DNA of 64,000 nucleotides from Pectobacterium wasabiae CFBP 3304. GTDB lineage: Bacteria > Pseudomonadota > Gammaproteobacteria > Enterobacterales > Enterobacteriaceae. Position numbers and translations under genes: made by a program. The stretch's first letter is position 1. Each line of letters starts with the position of its first letter. The stretch covers positions 4,960,001-5,024,000 of the forward strand of contig NZ_CP015750.1 of NCBI RefSeq assembly GCF_001742185.1, in the 5' to 3' direction. The notes beneath the pieces were generated by a model. The model did not search any database. It saw only the letters and a list, made by a program, of their open reading frames with translations, and had not been told where the DNA came from. Below, piece by piece: positions 57,750-64,000 of this stretch.

Positions 57750-57919
57750 GCACACCGTCGCAGCTAAGTCTCCGGCCAAAAGCCGGTAGCGTGGCGCGAC
57801 CAACCCCTTTAAAGGTCAGCTTCCCTTTTATTCACGCTGCGAGGAACGAGCAAAGGGAATAAAAAGGCGAAAGCGACCGTCTTAAAGGGGTTGGTCGCGC
57901 GTAGCGGGCGACGGTGTGC
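57750..57919. repeat. Nested long palindrome
   Basis: Outer arms are perfect (12 bp: GCACACCGTCGC at 57750-57761 and its complement at 57908-57919). Middle arms are perfect over 19 bp (57794-57812 and 57882-57900). Inner arms match 10 of 11 (57823-57833 and 57857-57867). The left side also holds a separate hairpin CCGGC/GCCGG (57772-57786). It can extrude as a branched cruciform. Confidence 0.9.
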
Positions 57920-58236
57920 CGCCTTTGACCTTTGGGGTTTTGGCGCGGCGTCCAGCCACGACATTACCCCATGTGACATGCAGTGAGAGCGTACAGCCCG
58001 AGCGTAATGTCACACGCCGTTGCCCGTCATACGTGCGTTTCAGGGGACGGACGACCATGCATCGGCTGTTTTCTGAAAGCGTGGATAACGGGCATTAGCG
58101 TCGGAGACGTTCAGTGCTTTTAATCCGTTTATGGGCGTCCTCAATAGGCGTCGCGAATGGGCGTGGGGTTTAACGTCCATCGGTGACGTCCATGTGATGC
58201 GCCCGTCACACCGAAATCAGACCGGAGATCACTGCA

Positions 58237-59973
58237 ATGGGAACTCATCTGATGCAAAGGCTGAATGCCTTTTCGGATGCATTTTCTTTTTTTCTGCTGT
58301 GGCTGCAATACAACCCGGTAATATTGTCCATATTTGCCGGGCTGACGCTGCCATTCATCTTTCATCTGCCACGTGAAGAAAGAAAAAATGCCCCCTTCTG
58401 GTTAAAATCGGTGGCGGGTGTATCCACCTTCTTTTTCATATTCGGCACCCTGTCACCGCTGACCATTCAGGGGCTGAGTTTTTTCTTTAAAGTACTCGAC
58501 CATAAAATACTGCTCAGATTATCACTCTGGATACTGACTGTCGGGTTTACGCTTGCAGGTCTGGCTTTTCATATTGCAGCCCGAAGGCTGCTGACGGGTG
58601 AAATAGACAGTCTGAAACACCGGATGATTAAAAAAAGCAAACTGGAAAGAAATGTCCGAACAGATGTTCGTGAAGTCAGGGACATGTTACCTGACAGCAT
58701 TGCATATAATCCGCTGGATTATATTGACCTGAATAAAGGTATTTTTATCGGACTGGATAAAGACGACCAGCCGCAATATATCACCGCCGAAGAATTTCAA
58801 ACTCAGCACGCCGACCTTATCGGCACCACAGGGTCTGGTAAAGGCGTCAGTGCCTGTGTGCTGCTTTATCAGGCAATACTTTCAGGTGAAGGCGTATTTG
58901 TCGAAGATCCTAAAAATGATGAGTGGGCACCACATGTACTGCGGGAAGCCTGTCTGAAAGCGGGGAAAGATTTTGTTCTTATTAACCTGAATGACCTCAA
59001 TTTTCAGCTTGATTTACTGGCTGATATTTCTCATGAACAACTGGAGGAACTGTTTAATGCCGGTTTCAGCCTGGGTAAAAAAGGCGAAGGTGCTGATTTT
59101 TACCGTATCGCCGATCGCCGTGCAGCGAGAAACACGGCAGCTATTTATGAAAAGGGCATGACGTTACGCGACTTATTTAACACTGACTTTGTGAAATCCA
59201 TCAGTGAAGATGTGCCTGCTTTTTATGGCGAGCTTGAGGAAATTGCCTTAGTGAATTCCATTAATGCCCGCAACGGATTTTCATTAAAGACCATTTTTGA
59301 TGAGGGCGGATGCTGCTATATCATCGGCTCGATGCGTAATCAGAAAATCATTTCAGCGCAACGGATGATTTTAACCCGTTTGATTCAGATAGCCGAAACA
59401 CGTGACCGGATAAAAGGCAAACCTCGTCCCGTCGCTATTTTCCTTGATGAACTCAAGTATCACCTTTCCCGCCCTGCCCTTGAAGGACTTGGCGCTGCGA
59501 GGGACAAAGGTGTGCATATAATAATGGCCCACCAGTCGGTAAAAGATTTGTATGACTGCCCGGCAGATCTGGAGGGTGATGCTGTTGCCGGTTCGGTTAT
59601 AGAGAACTGCAAGTTTATGCTGGTTTACCGCCTTCGCGATCCGGACACCGCCGACTGGGTGGCAAGGATGACCGGCTCTATTCTGGTTGACGATGAAATG
59701 AGGAAAGTGAAAACAGATATATCCCTGACGGAGAAGATGGAAACGGACAGAATGATCCGCCAGGCGGAACGCTATTATATCGACAGCAATATGCTGCTTA
59801 ATCTGCCGAAGTTTGTCGGTTTTGTTTTTACTCAGAATGATTTGGCGAAGGCAACCAAATTATTCCACATACCAGCTAAAAAGCAATATATCGACATTCT
59901 TTCATTTGAGAATAAAAAACCTCTGCACATCGAAAAAGAAAATCAGACTCAAAAACCTTCCATTAACCTGTGA
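58237..59973 (+). CDS. Type IV coupling protein (VirD4/MobB-like)
   Basis: The 578-residue protein has four hydrophobic N-terminal segments (to about residue 130), then an ATPase domain with Walker A GTTGSGKG at 196-203 (HADLIGTTGSGKG), VFVEDPKNDEW, Walker B PVAIFLDELKYHL, and AHQSVKDL. This is the TraG/TraD/VirD4 class that brings the relaxase-DNA complex to the channel. The next gene encodes a MobC-like protein, and in CloDF13-type systems MobB (coupling protein) and MobC (relaxase) form such a pair. GGAG nine bases upstream supports the start. Confidence 0.88.
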   Translation: MGTHLMQRLNAFSDAFSFFLLWLQYNPVILSIFAGLTLPFIFHLPREERKNAPFWLKSVAGVSTFFFIFGTLSPLTIQGLSFFFKVLDHKILLRLSLWILTVGFTLAGLAFHIAARRLLTGEIDSLKHRMIKKSKLERNVRTDVREVRDMLPDSIAYNPLDYIDLNKGIFIGLDKDDQPQYITAEEFQTQHADLIGTTGSGKGVSACVLLYQAILSGEGVFVEDPKNDEWAPHVLREACLKAGKDFVLINLNDLNFQLDLLADISHEQLEELFNAGFSLGKKGEGADFYRIADRRAARNTAAIYEKGMTLRDLFNTDFVKSISEDVPAFYGELEEIALVNSINARNGFSLKTIFDEGGCCYIIGSMRNQKIISAQRMILTRLIQIAETRDRIKGKPRPVAIFLDELKYHLSRPALEGLGAARDKGVHIIMAHQSVKDLYDCPADLEGDAVAGSVIENCKFMLVYRLRDPDTADWVARMTGSILVDDEMRKVKTDISLTEKMETDRMIRQAERYYIDSNMLLNLPKFVGFVFTQNDLAKATKLFHIPAKKQYIDILSFENKKPLHIEKENQTQKPSINL

Positions 59974-59981
59974 GGCTATCA

Positions 59982-60785
59982 ATGCTTATTCATAACGTTG
60001 CTGAAAGAAATGAAGCCGCCAAACAGAGAATGCGGGCATTGCTGTATTTTCTCAAGGAAGAAACGTTCTCTGATTTCCGAACCTTAAAAATAATTGTCGG
60101 CTATAAAGGAAAACATAACCATGCGATGTATAACCTGCTTAATAAAGCGGTTGCGATGGGCTTCCTGAATAAACATGAATACCCGGTATTGACCGGGAAA
60201 AAATCATTATGGGGGATCACCATGCAGGGACTGGCGATGGTGGTTAGCGCTAATGACAAGGTTTTCCCTGCCTATTTTGAGCCTGGCAAACTCAAAAACT
60301 CGACACTTGAACATCGCCTGCTAAACCAGCGGGTCAGGATCGCCCTTGAGGAAAAAGGCGGCACAGGCTGGCTTAACGGCGACCGGGGAGAGTTTATGGC
60401 GCGGTACCCGGGTGTCCGGCACCGACCGGATGGCATTATTACCTTAAGCAGCGGTGCCATCGTTGCAGTGGAAACAGAGCGGTCGATGAAAACCCGCGCC
60501 CGTTATATCAGCATTATTAACAGTCATCTGGCCGCCAGCGACGCCGGACGCTGGCACTATGCGATGTATGTTATGCCGGATGATAAAACTAAAGAATCGC
60601 TGATCAGGCTGTTTGGCAGTATCAGAACGGTGATGAGAAACAGTGTTCCCGTTCCGTTTGATGCGAAGCACCGCGAGATGTTTCTGTTCCGCACCCTTGA
60701 TGAACTGGAAAATAGTGTCAGTGATAAACAGGGGGCCCCCTCTTCATCAGTTGGTGACGATGCCGGGAGGGAACGCCATGTATGA
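59982..60785 (+). CDS. mobC: MOBC-like relaxase candidate with restriction-nuclease-type motif
   Basis: Started at ATG 59982 (GAGG six bases upstream), the protein has 267 residues. The N-terminal part has a winged-helix appearance (FLKEETFSDFRTLKIIVGYK, LLNKAVAMGFLNK). The middle has HRPDGIITLSSGAIVAVETE with Asp150, Glu164 and Glu166. This D...ExE arrangement is that of MOBC relaxases, which are related to restriction endonucleases and do not use the HUH/tyrosine chemistry. It follows the coupling-protein gene by eight bases and no other relaxase is visible in the window. Assignment rests on context and motif. Confidence 0.65.
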   Translation: MLIHNVAERNEAAKQRMRALLYFLKEETFSDFRTLKIIVGYKGKHNHAMYNLLNKAVAMGFLNKHEYPVLTGKKSLWGITMQGLAMVVSANDKVFPAYFEPGKLKNSTLEHRLLNQRVRIALEEKGGTGWLNGDRGEFMARYPGVRHRPDGIITLSSGAIVAVETERSMKTRARYISIINSHLAASDAGRWHYAMYVMPDDKTKESLIRLFGSIRTVMRNSVPVPFDAKHREMFLFRTLDELENSVSDKQGAPSSSVGDDAGRERHV

Positions 60786-61827
60786 CGTTTTGACTCATGG
60801 CGATTGCCTTGACGTACTGCGCAATATGCCGGGCAACTCTGTGGACAGCATTGTGACCGACCCGCCGTATGGTATTAAATTCATGGGGAAAACGTGGGAC
60901 TATGATGTTCCTTCACAAGCCATCTGGGAAGAATGTTTGCGTGTACTCAAACCCGGTGGTCATCTGCTGTCTTTCGCGGGATCCCGTACTCAACACCGAA
61001 TGGCAGCGCGTATTGAGGATGCGGGTTTTGAAATACGTGACATGATCGTATTTCTCTACGAGACCTGTAATGCTGCTCAGGTCCTCATTGAAAGTTTGTC
61101 GCCTGACCAGCTCAAATTACTGGACAAAGCATTTGGACATGACGGAATGCTATGCTGGGTATATGGCTCGGGTTTTCCTAAATCTCACCACGCGTTAAAG
61201 CCCGCACTGGAGCCGATTACCCTTGCCCGTAAGCCATTCAAGGGGTCTATAGAATCGAATTTGTGCGCGCATGGTACCGGCGCTCTGAGCATCAGCGAAT
61301 GCAGGATCCCTCTGGCAGAAGGAGAATCACCCTATGATTATCCAAATGGACCGGGAGGTTCCGATCCTAACCATATGTGGCGAGGCAGAAATAAAGGTGA
61401 TGGTGATTCCCCCAAACAAGGAAACCCCGATGGTCGCTGGCCCGCCAATCTTATCCATGATGGCAGTGACGCAGTGCTTGCCTGGTTCCGGGATAACCCT
61501 CAGCAGGTAGAAATTAGCAGCGCTAGTCGGTTCTTTTATTGTGCGAAAGCCAGCAGAAAGGACCGTGGTGAGGGTAACAATCATCCATGTGTAAAGCCCA
61601 CAGAGCTGATGCGTTACCTTTGCCGCCTGATTACTCCCCCGGACGGCACTGTACTTGATCCCTTTATGGGAAGTGGAAGTACCGGCAAAGCTGCGGCGAT
61701 GGAAGGTTTCTGTTTCGTCGGTATTGAGCGCGAAGCGGATTATGTGAATATTGCTCGCAGGCGTATTGCAGCAGCACGGGGTACCACTGCTCACTCTGGT
61801 GATGCAGGAAGACACATCAATAAATGA
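60778..61827 (+). CDS. Site-specific DNA methyltransferase, beta class (N6-adenine or N4-cytosine)
   Basis: The 349-residue enzyme starts at MYDVLTHGDCLDVLRNM and overlaps the previous gene by 8 bases. Motif IV DPPY is at residues 28-31, and motif I DPFMGSGSTG begins at residue 294, so the catalytic motif precedes the SAM-binding motif (beta order). An insert with CWVYGSGFPKSHHALKPA is common in phage and mobile-element methyltransferases. No restriction enzyme gene is adjacent, so it looks like an orphan that may shield the element from host restriction. Confidence 0.9.
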   Translation: MYDVLTHGDCLDVLRNMPGNSVDSIVTDPPYGIKFMGKTWDYDVPSQAIWEECLRVLKPGGHLLSFAGSRTQHRMAARIEDAGFEIRDMIVFLYETCNAAQVLIESLSPDQLKLLDKAFGHDGMLCWVYGSGFPKSHHALKPALEPITLARKPFKGSIESNLCAHGTGALSISECRIPLAEGESPYDYPNGPGGSDPNHMWRGRNKGDGDSPKQGNPDGRWPANLIHDGSDAVLAWFRDNPQQVEISSASRFFYCAKASRKDRGEGNNHPCVKPTELMRYLCRLITPPDGTVLDPFMGSGSTGKAAAMEGFCFVGIEREADYVNIARRRIAAARGTTAHSGDAGRHINK

Positions 61828-62091
61828 AGTCTCAGTCCTACAGTGTTTCAAACAGTGGCAAGGATGCCCGGACGTTCTTTACCCATACTTTCGACACTAC
61901 ACCATTAGCAACGAATTGAAGCCGGGTTAAATACCTCAAAAAGTGGATTAGCTCAGATTGAGCTTTCACTTTATGGCTCAGAGCGATAATCTAATCTGGC
62001 AGACAACGTTGTGCCAAGAACTGACATTGATGGAGCTATTACCGACTCTTGCAGAGCAGTAATGATTTAATAAATCAGCATTATTGATACC

Positions 62092-62859
62092 TCAAACAAA
62101 TTCTATTAGAAAAAAATTCCTTACTACTTGCTTGTCTATTTTTAATGCTAAAGTTCTCATAAAATAATTCATTTCGATAGCTTCTTTGAATTCAACTTCA
62201 CTAATTTTCCCATGTGCAATTTTATTCCTCAAATCCCTATATTTTGAATACACTTCCAATTCCATACTGGAAATTTCCACACCAAAGGCATACTCGGCCA
62301 CATGTGGTATTTCAGATGCTTTCAAATCAGAATAATTTTTAAATAACTCAATTAATCCAAAGGTGGAAAGCATTTCCGAAGGAAATCTGAAGTCAGTATG
62401 CTCAAGCGCTGATATATGTTTTGTATACTTTAAAAGATGAGTTTGCTTTTTGTACTCTCTTAACTTATTGGAGTTTAGTATTAACTGCTGGTCTGAATGG
62501 ATGTTCATGTGTTTTTTTTGTTTTTTTAACGCTGCGTCTCTAAACGCCTCCTTACCACCATGGAAATTCTCAATCTCAGAGATCAAATCTTTAAAATAGG
62601 ATTCGAAATAACTAAATGTGTTTATGAATAATAGCTTACCTAGGTTTTTTTTATACTTACTACTAAACCCCTTTAACTGCTCAATATTTGGTTCACCTTT
62701 GAAGTAATCAGCATCTGGTAGTTTATCTACTGAACCATGCTCTAATGCTTTAATGTACCCCTTCAAAGCTGGGACAGCTTGACAGCATAGTACGGCAAAA
62801 TCTAATGTTGATTGCGTTTGACCTTTTAAAACCTCAAATGCCTTGCTATTGCTAATCAT
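62092..62859 (-). CDS. HEPN-domain protein (MAE_28990-like), candidate ribonuclease
   Basis: The 255-residue mostly helical protein contains INTFSYFESYFKDLI (79-93) and the HEPN active-site pattern RNKIAH (Arg211-X4-His216). This combination resembles the MAE_28990/RiboL-PSP-HEPN groups. HEPN proteins of this sort cut RNA in abortive-infection and toxin systems. The gene is AT-rich, stands alone on the minus strand between the methyltransferase and ArdC, and has no obvious antitoxin. It could also be a non-catalytic HEPN protein. Confidence 0.7.
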   Translation of the reverse strand: MISNSKAFEVLKGQTQSTLDFAVLCCQAVPALKGYIKALEHGSVDKLPDADYFKGEPNIEQLKGFSSKYKKNLGKLLFINTFSYFESYFKDLISEIENFHGGKEAFRDAALKKQKKHMNIHSDQQLILNSNKLREYKKQTHLLKYTKHISALEHTDFRFPSEMLSTFGLIELFKNYSDLKASEIPHVAEYAFGVEISSMELEVYSKYRDLRNKIAHGKISEVEFKEAIEMNYFMRTLALKIDKQVVRNFFLIEFV

Positions 62860-63403
62860 AAGTGATAATTTTCACTCCGTGCTGGTGTAAGGTAACATAC
62901 TCCGAGAACCTGCTTAATAATCATATTTTGATTATTGCGAAGGTAGAGATTCTGGTTCAAGTCCAGAGCACGTCAGTTAACAGCTAAAACATGCTGTTTT
63001 ATGTGAAAATAGTTGTTAACTCAAATCAAAGACATGCCCAATTATATTCATTAGTATCATTTATCTACATTCAAGTCATTCCTAATTTTTTAACTATGAG
63101 AGGAACATCTCATATTAATAATCATTTGCCAATGTTTTTGAGCCCCTGGGCTACACGAAATGTGCGCTCGTCTCTCGTTACCAAATGTCAGGTTGAATCG
63201 TGTTCTACCAGAACAAGTATGAGTAAATGTATTTATAGGGCTAAGCGGGCTCTTTGCCGCCCGCACCCGCAGCCTGTGAATTTTCCTGACAGCCAGTGCC
63301 ACTAAAATTCACAGGAGAATTATCCCCCCCTGAAAACAGCGTTACTCTTTCCTCTGCTCTATAAGCCTAAAGCCACATTCCTTTGTAGTTTTTGCCCCCT
63401 GTC
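62860..63403. other. Gap with tRNA T-arm-like fragment and a hairpin
   Basis: No supportable gene is present in these 544 bp. At 62951-62967 the sequence TCTGGTTCAAGTCCAGA is a perfect T-arm (5-bp stem, TTCAAGT loop), but no acceptor or anticodon arm can be built around it. A long hairpin lies at 63273-63315. Confidence 0.5.
63273..63315 (-). terminator. Stem-loop downstream of ardC
   Basis: A perfect 12-bp inverted repeat (CCTGTGAATTTT / AAAATTCACAGG, loop 19) lies about 90 bases past the ardC stop on the minus strand. It may end the ardC transcript. Confidence 0.45.
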
Positions 63404-64000
63404 CTAAGCTTTATCCATCAAATAACGATGCGCTTTTGATGCTGCACTTGCAGCTTTGAAAATATAGCGTTTGTCGTTTTTCAGCGCTTTCAGCCAAGAA
63501 GCAATATAGCTTTCATGCAGTACCTCTCCATCAATCCCCAGATCCGCCATCAGAAAGGCACTTCCCAGCTCCGCCACTAATTCCTCCTCCGCGTAATCTG
63601 CACTGCCAAACCTCCCTCTCATTTCACGGTTCAAGCGTTTTTTACCACCACTCCAGTGAACCAGCTCATGTAGGCCAGTAGCGTAGAAATTAGCTGCATC
63701 TGAAAACAGATGGCGCTCCGGTAGCCAGACTTCATCGGTTGAAGGTCTGAAAAAAGCGTTTTGTCCTTTCTCAATGATGTTTGCGCCGCTCTTCTGGAAC
63801 AGATTTTCAGCCTCCGGCAACGGGTCAAAGGTTGTTTCCGGGCTGACTGTTTCAGTTGTCAGAGGCAAGCCGTCAATTTGTTCAACATTGAACACATTGA
63901 AGGTTTTCAGCATCGGGATCTGGTCGATTTCTCTGTCTTCGTTTTCTTTCTCTAAGGTTGTATAGAAAATGGCTGTAGTGCCGTGCTCGCCTTTGCGAAC
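63404..64000 (-). CDS. ardC: ArdC-like antirestriction protein, C-terminal part (cut by window end)
   Basis: The reading frame is open to the window edge, so the N-terminus is missing; the visible part begins VRKGEHGTTAIFYTT. It includes FNVFNVEQIDGLP, a zinc-metallopeptidase HELVHWSGG (HEXXH) and EELVAELGSAFLMADLGI supplying the third ligand. The pattern is that of ArdC/TraC-primase-N proteins, which bind single-stranded DNA and protect incoming conjugative DNA from restriction. The C-terminus is normal (AHRYLMDKA). Confidence 0.88.
   Translation of the reverse strand, partial: VRKGEHGTTAIFYTTLEKENEDREIDQIPMLKTFNVFNVEQIDGLPLTTETVSPETTFDPLPEAENLFQKSGANIIEKGQNAFFRPSTDEVWLPERHLFSDAANFYATGLHELVHWSGGKKRLNREMRGRFGSADYAEEELVAELGSAFLMADLGIDGEVLHESYIASWLKALKNDKRYIFKAASAASKAHRYLMDKA

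Larger units (their letters stand above)
57438..58236. other. oriT: Structure-rich non-coding region, candidate origin of transfer
   Basis: The 800-bp gap between kikA and the coupling-protein gene has no convincing ORF. It contains a perfect 7-bp hairpin (57707-57724, loop CCCA), a 170-bp nested palindrome (57750-57919), an 8-bp inverted repeat TGTGACAT / ATGTCACA (57972-57979, 58007-58014), and three GGGCGT/GGCGTC repeats near 58132-58163. Location directly before coupling-protein and relaxase-like genes matches the usual place of oriT. The nick site is not identified. Confidence 0.5.

Overview
The window looks like chromosomal DNA of a soft-rot enterobacterium, most likely Pectobacterium. 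The supporting features are a signal-peptide-less pectin lyase of the Pectobacterium Pnl type, a formate dehydrogenase-H with Cys in place of selenocysteine, ERIC repeats, and many proteins that read as close relatives of E. coli ones (Cbl, UhpABC, AfuABC, LacI/LacZ/LacY).

Layout, chromosomal part (1 to about 35.4 kb): cbl; an AraC regulator with a DMT exporter; a minus-strand iron-uptake operon read from 11.25 kb to 3.49 kb (FetM-type Ftr1 permease, FetP/P19 periplasmic protein, DUF2318 membrane Fe-S protein, two FtsX-like permeases, an ABC ATPase and a TlpA-like lipoprotein) behind a good Fur box; an MCP; fdhF; a dicarboxylate/amino-acid symporter, LysR regulator and Asp/Glu racemase group; pectin lyase; a MetQ-like lipoprotein; the uhpABC sensory genes next to the afuABC hexose-phosphate ABC importer, with no uhpT; and a decayed lac operon (lacI frameshifted, lacZ reduced to its 3' end and split by an IS630-family element, lacY frameshifted).

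At 35405-35480 lies a tRNA-Asn gene, followed by a tyrosine integrase. From there to the window end the DNA reads as an integrated conjugative element. Its parts are: an IS66 scar; a two-component system with a divergent MipA/OmpV porin-like protein; a gene split by a 9-A tract; AlpA, DUF2857 and TraR-like accessory genes; an AT-rich helicase fused to a PD-(D/E)XK nuclease (candidate defence gene); a complete VirB1-VirB11 type IV secretion operon with a VirB3-VirB4 fusion, an EexN exclusion lipoprotein and a KikA/TrbM protein; an 800-bp structure-rich non-coding region that is the best oriT candidate; a coupling protein; a MOBC-like relaxase candidate built on a restriction-nuclease-like motif; an orphan adenine/cytosine-N4 methyltransferase; a HEPN ribonuclease candidate; and the C-terminal part of an ArdC antirestriction protein cut by the window edge. 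The far end of the element is not in the window.

How it works together: the VirB apparatus, coupling protein, relaxase candidate and putative oriT form a self-transfer set. The methyltransferase and ArdC would protect incoming DNA. The helicase-nuclease and HEPN proteins are plausible anti-phage or anti-plasmid cargo. All functional statements come from reading the sequence and recalling families; no database search was run.
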